From: Bacteroidales bacterium
Lineage (GTDB): Bacteria > Bacteroidota > Bacteroidia > Bacteroidales > UBA932
Assembly: GCA_015060335.1 (NCBI GenBank)
Contig: SUYR01000006.1
Span: forward strand, 43,102 to 107,101
Direction of reading: 5' to 3'
DNA: 64,000 nt
Each line of letters starts with the position of its first letter. Position 1 is the stretch's first letter. Below the pieces are notes generated by a model. That model made no database searches. It was not told the DNA's origin and saw only the letters and a program-made list of their open reading frames with translations. Made by a program: the position numbers and the translations under genes. Shown here piece by piece: positions 34,677-44,711 of the stretch.

Positions 34677-36554
34677 CTATCCTTCCCTGCTGTATTTCAC
34701 TTCCTTACCCTTGAGATGTTCCTTCCTGCCGACATTGAACTTCTGATTGTTCTCAAGTCCCTGCTTGCCGGCACCAGCTCTCAGATTCTCCTTGAGTTGC
34801 TCAAGATATGAAGTATAGACATCACGAGGCAGACATGCATTTTCATGACAGACAGCGGCAGCAAGGCCTACGACCTCTCCCATCATGGCTGTAGTCCTCA
34901 TCACGCGTACCGTACCCAAAGCCACATGAGTCACGCTGATATTTCTTCCCGCCATGAAGAGATTCGGGATATTACGGGAATAGAAGCAGCGATACGGTAT
35001 CGGATATATCTCGACATACTGCTGCGTACATACAGCCTTGAACTCTTCACCAGGAAAGAATGCCGTATTTGCCGGATCAGGATAATGAAGGTCTATAGTC
35101 CACGATGTGGCACATGTACCGTCATCATAAGGCACTTCATTCATGATATCGTTCTGATTCAGGACTATATCACCGAGAAGACGGCGTGACTCTCTCTTTC
35201 CTGCAACATAAGCGACCCAGTCGAGTGCACGGGAATCATATTCATTCCTGACAGATGAGCGGTTCTTCAGATAAGACCAGTTTGAATATACGACGAGCAG
35301 GCCGTGGTCACGGACCCTTTCTGCTTCAAGAACCTGATCACGGAGCATACCGGTCTCCCATGTCCATTCACCGTGGGTCACTTTCTGCACACTTTCTTCA
35401 CTGAACACCTTTCCGTACTCGAACACAGGGAACGGAGACTCCTGTCCCATATCCTTTGAATTCCACTGGACCGAAGCTCCGAGAACCTGCCTGTCAGGCA
35501 CCTCCACCGCACCAGGCTCACCGGTCTGCTCTACGGACTCTCTTCCACTCCGCCACTCGGCACCGGCCAGAAAGCCGACCGCTGCATCTCCAGTACAGTC
35601 TGAAAACAGAGGTGCACTGAAACGCATCAGTTCTCCGGTCTCAATATCGCGTGCAAGCAAAGTTGCAATCCTGCCGTCCTTCATCTCCACACCTGTGACA
35701 TGACAGTTCAGAAATAAAGAAATATTCTCCTCGTCCTCGACAAATGCCATTTTCTTACCGTCCTCATAGTTTTCTGCAGATTTGGCATTTCCCTTCTTCG
35801 TGTGACCGAACTCCTTTATCATGTTGCCGAGATTCGGATAAGGCCCGCACTCGATTGAACCTCCAAGATGAACGCGGACTTCAGAACTGTTGTTACCGCC
35901 AAGTACCGGTCTGTCATGGATAAGAGCCACCTTAAGTCCTTTTCTTGCGGCAGCTACAGCTGCACACATTCCAGCCACACCACCTCCAGCCACAACAAAG
36001 TCATATTCTCCCTTGTCCGACGGCACATCATAATTCCTTATCATACGGCTGCGCAAGGCAGCCATATCTTCGGCAGCTGAAGGCAACTGGACATTCCTGT
36101 CGCGGGTGATATATATCGCATCACAACGGCCGTCGAATCCGGTAAGGTCCTTCAATGAGAGTTCGACCTTACGGGAAGCCGCATTGAAACTTCCGGCATA
36201 CTGCCACATCCACTCGTTTCCGTAGCCGCCAAGAGTTTCAGACAGATCCTCACCGTCTACAGCGACCTTGAACTTGCCGGGTCCTTCACCGTCATACCAC
36301 GGAGACACCCAGTTGAAGGTGCGGGCAAAGACATGCCACTCACCTCTTCCGGGAAGATCTACCTGCTGTGAAGCATCGTCTACCGGCACACCAGCACCGT
36401 GTGCCAGGAGGTATGGGGAGCCCATCACATCCATAAACTGCTGATCCACCTTCCAGCCACCTTTATCTGCGAAGGACTCTACATCTATGAAGACTTCATG
36501 CCTGCACCCGCAGAGCGCAAGCATGAAGGTTAATATTACAAGTGTTTTCTTCAC
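34677..36554 (-). CDS. FAD-dependent oxidoreductase lipoprotein
   Basis: 625 residues. Lipobox LCGC with Cys17 predicts a Sec-exported lipoprotein. Residues about 20-155 form a beta-sandwich-like module (GEWHVFARTFNWVSPWYDGEG), and the FAD_oxidored domain starts at VVAGGGVAGMCAAVAAARKG (188-207; GGGVAG dinucleotide motif) with VLGGNNSSEVRVHLGG. The C-terminal FMAGRNISVTHVALGTVRVMRT is the usual second FAD contact. Members occur in Bacteroidetes nutrient loci; substrate unknown. A FAD enzyme outside the cytoplasm via the Sec pathway is unusual. The mature protein end is Lys-rich. Confidence 0.82.
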   Translation of the reverse strand: MKKTLVILTFMLALCGCRHEVFIDVESFADKGGWKVDQQFMDVMGSPYLLAHGAGVPVDDASQQVDLPGRGEWHVFARTFNWVSPWYDGEGPGKFKVAVDGEDLSETLGGYGNEWMWQYAGSFNAASRKVELSLKDLTGFDGRCDAIYITRDRNVQLPSAAEDMAALRSRMIRNYDVPSDKGEYDFVVAGGGVAGMCAAVAAARKGLKVALIHDRPVLGGNNSSEVRVHLGGSIECGPYPNLGNMIKEFGHTKKGNAKSAENYEDGKKMAFVEDEENISLFLNCHVTGVEMKDGRIATLLARDIETGELMRFSAPLFSDCTGDAAVGFLAGAEWRSGRESVEQTGEPGAVEVPDRQVLGASVQWNSKDMGQESPFPVFEYGKVFSEESVQKVTHGEWTWETGMLRDQVLEAERVRDHGLLVVYSNWSYLKNRSSVRNEYDSRALDWVAYVAGKRESRRLLGDIVLNQNDIMNEVPYDDGTCATSWTIDLHYPDPANTAFFPGEEFKAVCTQQYVEIYPIPYRCFYSRNIPNLFMAGRNISVTHVALGTVRVMRTTAMMGEVVGLAAAVCHENACLPRDVYTSYLEQLKENLRAGAGKQGLENNQKFNVGRKEHLKGKEVKYSREG

Positions 36555-36578
36555 AATCTCTCGTTTATTACCTCAAAA

Positions 36579-38681
36579 CTACTCGATATTCTTCACACAA
36601 CGGATTGAATGGCCTATATTCTTAGCTCCGCCACCTCTTCCCAAACCTACTGCGCTGCTCTTGAAAAGTCTTCTTGCGCCATTTACTTCATCAGCCTTAT
36701 CAGTATAATCTGTTGTCCAAAGTGCAATCATTTTTCCTAACTGGTCAAGAGTTCCGCCCACCTTAAGCTGGCCAGAGTAATATCCACAAAAACCGTAATC
36801 ATCTGTACCGTTTACATCCATTGACATCAATTTCAGTCCAGGCACAGCATTACTTCGATTATCATTCTTATCAGGAACGGTACCGGCAACAGTTCCAACA
36901 GGAGCGAGAGTAGCAGCATCCTCGCCGGAAACAAACACCTCAAACTTGACAAAGTCAGCATCGGACGGAACCTTATAACCTGCCGGACATGGGTTCTTGC
37001 CTGATGTTCCGACATACCAGTTATACATATAGCCGTACTTGACAGCATCTTCAGTCGTAGAATGAGGATTATATACCTGCGGAGTGTCAGCTCCGAAGCC
37101 TGCCGCAGATTCCGGCATCGGAATCTCAGTTCCATCCTCATACTTGGTAGCACGAAGGTTTGACTTGATCCACTTCTGCGTACCAATAGTCACCACTTCA
37201 TATTCATTGCCGTCAGCATCCTTGACATATTCCTTTTCAGGAATCACTTCCATGGCAGGAACTGTAACATCAATAGAAGACTTTGACTTATTGTAGAGCG
37301 AACCGTCACCATAAGCCTCGACTTCGACTGTATATATCCTGTCCTCTTCCGTCTGCTTTCTCAGTGAAATTACATCAAAGGTGAATGTACCGGCATTCTC
37401 CGACACATATTCCGCATCCACCTCATTGCCGTCAATGGAAACATTGTAACCAGTAGCATTGGCAACTGCTGTCCATGTCACAACTGTACCGTTTACAGAA
37501 AGCACAGGTACAGCGAGGTCTGTCTTCTCAATCTCAATATAGTCAGGATTATCCTTGACGCACCTTATACCATGACCAACAGTCTTTGCGTTTGCACCGC
37601 TGCCGAAACCGGCAAAAGTCGATTTCGTAATTCGGCGGATGCCCTTCATAGTTTCACCATCCGCAATCTCGTCAGTAGTCCAGAATGTCGCCAACAGAGC
37701 ATCTGAATCATAACCTTGATCATGTACACCCTTGTTCCACTGTCCATTAGGAACCGCATTGAAAAGACTCTCGACAGTATGTCCATAGTACTTAGGACTT
37801 AGCATAGCAAATCTGAGTTCGTCTCCACCACGATTGGTATTCTTTATACCGGCAGGAGTGATTTCGTCAGCAACATTCGGAGCGAGGAATGCCTCTGTCT
37901 TCATGAAGTCCTCATCAGAAGGCACACGATAACCTACAGGACAAGGATTCTTGGTCGCTCCGACAGCCCAACTATACAGCATACCGAATTCCTTGAGGAG
38001 TTCATCTCCTCCTTCCGCGGTCTCGTAAGGATTTACCACCCATGGTGTATCGTCATTGGCAACGAATGCCGGAATCTCGGTTCCGTCCTGATATGTCCTG
38101 GTCCTGAGATTGGTAGCAAGCCAGATACGCGGACCGATTGTCACTACATCATACAGGTTACGCTCAGCATCAGCCGCTTTTCCTTCAGGAACGACAAACT
38201 CTTTTTCTCCATATACATATGTAATCTTCATCTCAATAACATATTCGCCACGACAGTCTTCAGGAGTCTGCTCTTTTGCCACGACCTTTTCAATCTGAGC
38301 CTTGTACCACATGGCAAGATCTCCTTCAGAAAGGCTTCCGTTCTTGTCCACATCGACCCACACCATCACATAAAGAGGTGTCTTGGCCTCAGCATCCAAC
38401 CCTTCGAGCGTAAGCATGACCTTCTTGAGGTCTGCCTCTTCGAGTTCTTTTGAAATGCTGTAAGCAGGCTTCAGGTCAGCGACATCAACTCCGCTGACAG
38501 CCGATTCATAAGCATCTACATGTACTGTCATTCCTGTTTCAGGAGCGACTTCATAATGTCCGAAAGTGAGTTCCACATCAAGGAAATCACTGCCACCAGA
38601 TACCGGAGCTACAGGATCTTCCTTGCAGGAAGTCATAAAGATTGCAGACAATGCTGCTAAAATCATCAGATTTTTCTTCAT
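36579..38681 (-). CDS. FISUMP-domain surface lipoprotein with internal duplication
   Basis: 700 residues; lipobox MTSC with Cys19. N-terminal beta domain (about 30-135) contains a canonical EF-hand-like loop, DVDKNGSLSEGD at 110-121. Two FISUMP domains follow: about 175-390 (YDVVTIGPRIWLATNLRT) and about 480-700 (YEVVTIGTQKWIKSNLRA), each with NPCPxGYxVPSD and a terminal GxGIRCVK/GHSIRCVK. An Fn3-like domain (about 398-475) separates them. By position after SusD it may be the surface binding protein of the locus. Ligand unknown. Confidence 0.82.
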   Translation of the reverse strand: MKKNLMILAALSAIFMTSCKEDPVAPVSGGSDFLDVELTFGHYEVAPETGMTVHVDAYESAVSGVDVADLKPAYSISKELEEADLKKVMLTLEGLDAEAKTPLYVMVWVDVDKNGSLSEGDLAMWYKAQIEKVVAKEQTPEDCRGEYVIEMKITYVYGEKEFVVPEGKAADAERNLYDVVTIGPRIWLATNLRTRTYQDGTEIPAFVANDDTPWVVNPYETAEGGDELLKEFGMLYSWAVGATKNPCPVGYRVPSDEDFMKTEAFLAPNVADEITPAGIKNTNRGGDELRFAMLSPKYYGHTVESLFNAVPNGQWNKGVHDQGYDSDALLATFWTTDEIADGETMKGIRRITKSTFAGFGSGANAKTVGHGIRCVKDNPDYIEIEKTDLAVPVLSVNGTVVTWTAVANATGYNVSIDGNEVDAEYVSENAGTFTFDVISLRKQTEEDRIYTVEVEAYGDGSLYNKSKSSIDVTVPAMEVIPEKEYVKDADGNEYEVVTIGTQKWIKSNLRATKYEDGTEIPMPESAAGFGADTPQVYNPHSTTEDAVKYGYMYNWYVGTSGKNPCPAGYKVPSDADFVKFEVFVSGEDAATLAPVGTVAGTVPDKNDNRSNAVPGLKLMSMDVNGTDDYGFCGYYSGQLKVGGTLDQLGKMIALWTTDYTDKADEVNGARRLFKSSAVGLGRGGGAKNIGHSIRCVKNIE

Positions 38682-38702
38682 AATGTTAAAAATTATTGGT
38701 GT

Positions 38703-39686
38703 TTATTGATATTTCAATGTAAACACAGCATTTACAGGAGCGTGGTCTGAAGGAACCGGGGTCTTCACATGAGTGGTCGAGCCATCTACGAAATCAAGTA
38801 CGGTCCAATATCTTCCTACTTCGACATTGTTTCTGGCCGCGTAAAAGAAAATATAGTCAATCCTATGCTTTCCTTCGCTCTGATTTTTCTTCCAGTCAAG
38901 TTCTCCCGTCGTCATATCGACACTGGAAGTCTTATACTGAAGATTGAGTTGTGTCTTTGCAACCGTTGAAACTTCCGTAAAGCCACAGGCCGCACACGCG
39001 CTCGGAGCAGACGGGATTCCATCGTACACAGTATCCCAATAGTTGTTGAAATCGCCCATCATGAATACAGGGATCGCTTTCAACTTACGAGAGCGGGCCT
39101 TGGCGGCTGGGGCTATTGAAGTGATCAAGTCATAGCGCAGCTTCTGATAGTTGACACTTGTTCCGTTTGTCTTCAGATGAAGGTTATATACAAGGAATTC
39201 CCCACCGGAAGCCTTTTCCCTCAACTGCACATAATGAGCATATCTGTGTGTTGAATATTTTCCTGCTGTATAACTGTTATTCCCTTGAAGCATATCGGTC
39301 CAGCCGGCATCGACCAATTCAAAACGTTCCCTTTTCCAAAAGATCAGGGAAGGCGAAGCCTCTACATCCTTTACACCTATGAGATGGTGATCATATTCCG
39401 AGTTGAAAAGGTCTATAAGGTCATTCTGCTTGTCCGCATTACCTGTCTCCTGCAGGCAGAATACATCCGGATGATGATCATCCCTCAGTATGATATCCTT
39501 AATAGGTTCGAGACGCGGCTGCCATGGAGACTTGCTGTCAGCGGACAGGACATTGAAGCTTGTCACAGACAACTCTACAAATACAGGCTCAGACTGCTTT
39601 TCGTTTGTCGGGTTTGTCCGAGCACAACCTACGAGACTCATAATTATGAGCGACGCAGCAAACATTCTTGATCTAAGCATGTTCAT
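38703..39686 (-). CDS. Endonuclease/exonuclease/phosphatase-family lipoprotein
   Basis: 327 residues; lipobox LVGC (Cys about 21). DNase I/sphingomyelinase-like fold with metal and catalytic motifs SFNVLS, CLQETGNAD, MGDFNNYWD and SDHAPVNAVF, all intact. Members hydrolyse phosphodiesters or phosphomonoesters of nucleic acids, phospholipids or inositol phosphates; which one applies is not visible. Start overlaps the susD stop by 1 nt (TAATG); an ATG two codons later is also possible. Confidence 0.85.
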   Translation of the reverse strand: MNMLRSRMFAASLIIMSLVGCARTNPTNEKQSEPVFVELSVTSFNVLSADSKSPWQPRLEPIKDIILRDDHHPDVFCLQETGNADKQNDLIDLFNSEYDHHLIGVKDVEASPSLIFWKRERFELVDAGWTDMLQGNNSYTAGKYSTHRYAHYVQLREKASGGEFLVYNLHLKTNGTSVNYQKLRYDLITSIAPAAKARSRKLKAIPVFMMGDFNNYWDTVYDGIPSAPSACAACGFTEVSTVAKTQLNLQYKTSSVDMTTGELDWKKNQSEGKHRIDYIFFYAARNNVEVGRYWTVLDFVDGSTTHVKTPVPSDHAPVNAVFTLKYQ

Positions 39687-41353
39687 TATTCTAAAATTTC
39701 TCCAAGAAGAGGGTTCAAGTCAATTTCATTCTGAGGGATAGGCCACAGATAGCCGGTCTCGGCATTGAATACAGCAGTACCCAATGTAGTAAAGAGATCC
39801 TTCTCGGCATCACCATAGGACGGTTTGCCGTACTCGTTGAATGTAGGGACAGGAAGCGGCTTATCCCAATCCTTTCTCTTTCCGATAAGGTTGCCCGGGA
39901 GCACATGCTCGGCGATCTTCCAGCGACGGATATCGAACAGTCTGAGTCCTTCCATGGCAAACTCGACAGGCCTTTCGTATCTTATTACAGCACGAAGCTC
40001 ATCCTGAGACATACCCAATGATACTTCCGGCATCTCCACACTCTTGCGGTGTCTTACCTGATTTATCGCATCGATCACAGACTGGTCGATCTGACCGAGC
40101 TCGATCTTAGCCTCGGCATAGTTGAGAAGCACCTCGGCATATCTGATGAGGATAAAATGCAGGTCAGACTTCTTGATGTATTCAGGACAGTCTTCCGCAT
40201 CGAAATACTTCTTGCTCACATAGCCTGTAAACGAACAGTACGCATGTGTCGCATCAAGATTGTCCACCATCTCTATAGTGCCGTCATCTTTGATATGCTG
40301 AGTGGTCTTTGAGGCAGGATTCGGATCATACAGGTATCCGTTATGCCAGTCACCCGGAGTAAGAATCGACATCTTCAGACGAGGGTCGCGGTTCTCATAA
40401 GGATTTGCAGGATCGTAAAGCGGAGACTTGTCAATCCTCAAGCCGTCAGTACACTGATACATATCCACCAGAGTCTGCATCGGAACTGCGACTGCATATC
40501 CTCCGGAAAGTCTGGTTCCGATATATCTCGGATGCTGGTTTGTCTGAATGTTTTCCAGATAATCTACGGAAAGCACAATCTCCTTACAGCCCTCACCCTT
40601 GTGAAGGAACAGATCGCCGTAATTGTCGTTAATCTCATACACACCGAGTTTCATGCATTCGTCAGCAGCCTCTGCTGCAATATCATATTCTCCATGATAC
40701 AAGGCAAGACGGGACTTCAAGGCATACGCAGCACCTTTGGTCGCTCTTCCATAATCTGCTGCCGGCCATGACTCCGGCAGATGCTTCGCTGCAAAATCAA
40801 GGTCATCATATATTTTAGCCCTGATTTCCTCCGCCTTCATTTTCGGTATCTGGCTTTCATTCCAATCAAGCACTCTGTCGATATATGGAACATCGCCCCA
40901 AAGGGTCGTCAGATAGAAATTGGTATATGCACGCAGGAATTTTGCTTGAGCCTCAGTCTGATTGTAGAAAGTTTCAGTCACATTATCCTTTGCCCTATGC
41001 ATGTTGTCCAGAATCTGATTGGAATAAGTCAGTTTCTTATACAACTGTTTCCAAAGACCGTTGAAAGCGTTAAGTTCCGCGTTTGCACCACCGAGACGAA
41101 TCGTGAGCATGCTCGCATAATCTCCTCTGTCATATACAAGGTCCGTTGCTCCTTCCATAAAGATCAGATACTGGACATCATGAGAATCCATCCAATAAAA
41201 CTGTGAATATGCAGAATTCAGAGCTAATGTCAACTCTTCCTCAGTAGAATAGTAGTTCTCGTTTGAGGGACCTGTAGGAGGGACTCTGTCGAGAAATCCG
41301 TTACATGAGCAACAGAACATAGCCATTGCTATAAAATATATTATCCTTTTCAT
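39686..41353 (-). CDS. SusD/RagB-family nutrient-binding lipoprotein
   Basis: 555 residues from ATG 41353 (MKRIIYFIAMAMFCCSC; lipobox Cys about 17); an ATG at 41365 is an alternative. TPR-rich SusD fold: GFLDRVPPTGPSNENYYST near the N-terminus, AEAKFLRAYTNFYLTTLWGDVPYID, EVLLNYAEAKIELGQ and the C-terminal RPVEFAMEGLRLFDIRRWKIAE and LWPIPQNEIDLNP. Forms the lid of the SusC channel and binds the substrate on the cell surface. Directly downstream of susC. Confidence 0.95.
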   Translation of the reverse strand: MKRIIYFIAMAMFCCSCNGFLDRVPPTGPSNENYYSTEEELTLALNSAYSQFYWMDSHDVQYLIFMEGATDLVYDRGDYASMLTIRLGGANAELNAFNGLWKQLYKKLTYSNQILDNMHRAKDNVTETFYNQTEAQAKFLRAYTNFYLTTLWGDVPYIDRVLDWNESQIPKMKAEEIRAKIYDDLDFAAKHLPESWPAADYGRATKGAAYALKSRLALYHGEYDIAAEAADECMKLGVYEINDNYGDLFLHKGEGCKEIVLSVDYLENIQTNQHPRYIGTRLSGGYAVAVPMQTLVDMYQCTDGLRIDKSPLYDPANPYENRDPRLKMSILTPGDWHNGYLYDPNPASKTTQHIKDDGTIEMVDNLDATHAYCSFTGYVSKKYFDAEDCPEYIKKSDLHFILIRYAEVLLNYAEAKIELGQIDQSVIDAINQVRHRKSVEMPEVSLGMSQDELRAVIRYERPVEFAMEGLRLFDIRRWKIAEHVLPGNLIGKRKDWDKPLPVPTFNEYGKPSYGDAEKDLFTTLGTAVFNAETGYLWPIPQNEIDLNPLLGEILE

Positions 41354-41365
41354 TGATATCAGCAT

Positions 41366-44300
41366 TTAGAATGACAATTGAACACCGAACAGCCATGTTT
41401 TTGTCAGCGGATAGATTTTAGCTTCACCAGAGCCCATCTCAGGATCCCATCCCTTAGGCAGCTTGCTGTAAGTTAAAATATTGTCTCCGGTAACATAAAC
41501 CCTAAGGTTGCTCACATTGATCTTCTTCATCCAGTTCTCCGGGAATGTATATCCAAGCTGGAGGGTCTTGAGTCGCAGGAACGATGCGTTATAGACCCAG
41601 AAATCGGACATCTGGAAATTGTTGTGCTCTGATGTAGCCACAAGACGAGGATATGAAGCATCGATATTGTCTTCAGTCCAGTTGTCCATCATCCATGTCT
41701 GCATCTTTCCCGCATTGTGCAACGCCCATACGGCATCGCCCTGAAGGATGATGTCACGCTTACCTATACCTTGCATGAAGACAGTGAGGTCAATACCCTT
41801 CCATCCGGCAGAAATGTTCAGGCCGTATGTAAAACGCGGAATCTGGTTTCCGATGACAGTCCTGTCAGAAGCATTTATAGTATTCGTAGTTCCGTCACTA
41901 TCAGAGACATTGACATATTTTATATCTCCCAAGCCATAGTCTCCGAAATAAGACTGGTCCGGATGGTTCAGAAGTTCCTCCTTGTTACGGAAAAGTCCGT
42001 CTGTTCTGTATCCGTAGAGGGAATTGATAGGATATCCTTCATCGATGATCTCATAACCGTCTATGATAGGACCGGCACCTTTAAGGTCAATGACCTCATT
42101 CCTTACATCAGAAAGGTTGAAGTTTACAGCATAGTTGAAATCACCGATGGTGTTCTTATGTCCTATCTCCAGATCCCAGCCGGTGTTTCTTACGACACCT
42201 GCATTCTGATACGGAGCAGTCATACCTGTAACCTCCGGAATAGGAAGCTTGAGAAGTATGTCATGAGTATTCTTCACATACCAGTCGAAACTACCGTAAA
42301 GCCTGTTCCTGAGGAAGGCGAAATCGAGACCGACATTTGTTGTCACTGATGTCTCCCACGATATGTCGCTGTTGGCGAAGGATGTCTGAAGACCACCGTC
42401 AACTCCTACACCTCCGAATATATATGCCGGATTGAAGTTTATGGTCACATAGCTCGGATATGTACCGATCTCCTGGTTGCCGAGCTGACCCCATGAAGCT
42501 CTGATCTTGAGGTTATTGAGCCATGAGAGTCCCTTCATGAATCCTTCCTCGCTGATACGCCATGCAGCTGAGAATGAAGGGAAATAGCCGAATCTGTTAC
42601 CCTTTGCAAATCGAGAAGATCCGTCTGCTCGGAAGTTGGCTTCGAAGAGATAGCGTGACTTATAGCTGTAATTCACACGGGCAAAGGCAGAAAGCAGTGA
42701 CCATGCGCTCGCGCTTCCGGCATTGTCCATAAGAGCAATTGAACCCGCATCCATGACCTCGTAATCGTCATTTACGAATCCGGTTCTTGAAAGCGAATGC
42801 GACTCTGCATCATGGGTTATCTGCTCATATCCGACAAGAACACCGAAATCATGATTCTTCCTGAATGTCCTGTTATAGGTCGCGACTGCTTGAATCGTAT
42901 TCTTTATATATCTGCTTTCCGACTGTGAAAGGGAACTCTGCTCCGGCAGAACCGCTACAGGAGACTCCTGTTCAGGACTGTTATAGACCGGAACGGATTT
43001 CTTTGTCGTCTTCTTGTATGTATTGCTCAGATTCGGGCTCCACTTGAAATCGATGACGAGTCCTTCAACAGGAGTAAGGGTGGCAGATACCGTTGCCCTG
43101 ATGTTGTCGGTAGTGGAAGTCGCCTTTCCTCCTTCACGACAAAGAGCGAGATAGTTGTTGTTATTATATCCTGGGCCATAGCGTCCGTCCGAAAGGATCA
43201 GAGGATAGAGTCCGGGGGTTCTGTTGATTGCACCGAGCATCGAGCTTCCGTATGTAGGAGTCACGGTAGTGGCGTGACGGCCGTCTATGAGCAGTCCCAA
43301 TTTAAGAAAGTCTGTGACATTAGCGTTTATCCTAGCCTTGAGCGAGTAACGGTCAGTATCATAGCCCGCCATATAACCCTCCTGACTCTGATATGCAAAT
43401 GATGCAAATGCCTGGAGCTTCTTTGTACCTCCGCTCACGCTCGCATGATGGTTCTGGGTGAATCCCGAACCGGTTGTAAGCAATGCCTGATAGTCCCAGT
43501 CAGGATAATGGTCAGGATCGACGGACTTGTATCTGAGATATTTCTTCAGATAATCCTCGCTGTAAAGCGGCGACTGACCGACATTCTCGCGGGCCTGGTT
43601 CATAGCGAGCATGTAATCATAGTTGGAAGTGAACTCAGGCAATGCTGTAGGAGACTGCCAGCCTACATATCCGTTATACGAGGCAGTAAGTTTGCCCTCG
43701 CTTCCTGATTTCGTGGTGACGAGAATGACACCGTTGGCGGCACGGGAACCGTAGATTGCAGACGAAGCCGCATCCTTGAGAATGGAGATCGATTCTATAT
43801 CGTTCGGATTCACACCATCCAGAGAACCTTCAACACCATCCACAAGGACAAGAGGATTGGAGTCGCTCAACGTTCCGACACCGCGCACACGGATGGTAGC
43901 TCCGTCCGAACCTGGCTGACCGGAAGTCTGGGTGACGGTGACACCTGCTGCAAGACCTGAAAGAGAGGCGGAAGCCCTCATCACAGGACGCCGGTTAAGA
44001 CTCTCGTTTGTAACGGCAGCAACGGAACCTGTCAGATTCACCTTCTTCTGGACACCATAACCGACTACCACCGACTCCGACAGGAGCTCTTTGTCACTGC
44101 GAAGCACGACATTGAAAGAGGTCCTGTCCCCTAAGGGAAACGATTCGGTGATGAATCCGATGAACGAACACTCCATCACGACATCCTCGGCAGGAGCGCC
44201 AGGAAGTTCAAGAGCAAAGACGCCGTCGAGATCGGTAACGGTTCCGTATACAGTCCCGTCGACCCTGACAGCAGCTGAAGCACCTGGAAGCGGCTGACCA

Positions 44301-44683
44301 TCCTCGTCCACGATCACACCATTGATGGCGTAGCTCTTTGACGAGGATGTATCTGCAGGGCCATTACTGTCTCCCCCGACTTTCTTTACAAGGATTATTT
44401 TGCGTTTATCCACCTTACACTCCATCTGGGGCAGAATGAGCGCAATGATATCCGTCACAGACATATTCTCTGCGTGCACGGAAGTCTTGCGGTTGGAATC
44501 AAAATCAGCAGTGTTCCAGAAAAAGGCATAATCCGTCTCCTTTTCAAGAACGCGAAGAATCTCCTTGACTGTAGCATCATCCTTATGCAGGGTGGCCTTT
44601 GGAGTCTGGGCCATCAGCGATGAGGTACAAAACAGGAGGCACGACAGCAGCATAGCTGTCAGAAAACAGTTGTTCTGTCTCAT
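41366..44683 (-). CDS. SusC/RagA TonB-linked outer-membrane transporter with STN signalling domain
   Basis: 1105 residues. Signal peptide about 1-25; STN domain (about 28-100, TVKEILRVLEKETDYAFFW...); carboxypeptidase-regulatory-like domain (about 115-205, GVIVDEDGQPLPGASAAV); TonB plug (about 208-320, VVVGYGVQKKVNLTGSV...); then the barrel ending WLFGVQLSF. The STN domain marks it as a transducer that reports ligand binding to the FecR protein encoded just upstream. With SusD it imports an undefined nutrient. Confidence 0.96.
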   Translation of the reverse strand: MRQNNCFLTAMLLSCLLFCTSSLMAQTPKATLHKDDATVKEILRVLEKETDYAFFWNTADFDSNRKTSVHAENMSVTDIIALILPQMECKVDKRKIILVKKVGGDSNGPADTSSSKSYAINGVIVDEDGQPLPGASAAVRVDGTVYGTVTDLDGVFALELPGAPAEDVVMECSFIGFITESFPLGDRTSFNVVLRSDKELLSESVVVGYGVQKKVNLTGSVAAVTNESLNRRPVMRASASLSGLAAGVTVTQTSGQPGSDGATIRVRGVGTLSDSNPLVLVDGVEGSLDGVNPNDIESISILKDAASSAIYGSRAANGVILVTTKSGSEGKLTASYNGYVGWQSPTALPEFTSNYDYMLAMNQARENVGQSPLYSEDYLKKYLRYKSVDPDHYPDWDYQALLTTGSGFTQNHHASVSGGTKKLQAFASFAYQSQEGYMAGYDTDRYSLKARINANVTDFLKLGLLIDGRHATTVTPTYGSSMLGAINRTPGLYPLILSDGRYGPGYNNNNYLALCREGGKATSTTDNIRATVSATLTPVEGLVIDFKWSPNLSNTYKKTTKKSVPVYNSPEQESPVAVLPEQSSLSQSESRYIKNTIQAVATYNRTFRKNHDFGVLVGYEQITHDAESHSLSRTGFVNDDYEVMDAGSIALMDNAGSASAWSLLSAFARVNYSYKSRYLFEANFRADGSSRFAKGNRFGYFPSFSAAWRISEEGFMKGLSWLNNLKIRASWGQLGNQEIGTYPSYVTINFNPAYIFGGVGVDGGLQTSFANSDISWETSVTTNVGLDFAFLRNRLYGSFDWYVKNTHDILLKLPIPEVTGMTAPYQNAGVVRNTGWDLEIGHKNTIGDFNYAVNFNLSDVRNEVIDLKGAGPIIDGYEIIDEGYPINSLYGYRTDGLFRNKEELLNHPDQSYFGDYGLGDIKYVNVSDSDGTTNTINASDRTVIGNQIPRFTYGLNISAGWKGIDLTVFMQGIGKRDIILQGDAVWALHNAGKMQTWMMDNWTEDNIDASYPRLVATSEHNNFQMSDFWVYNASFLRLKTLQLGYTFPENWMKKINVSNLRVYVTGDNILTYSKLPKGWDPEMGSGEAKIYPLTKTWLFGVQLSF

Positions 44684-44711
44684 AATAGGTTATTAAAATG
44701 GTTGTCAGGCT

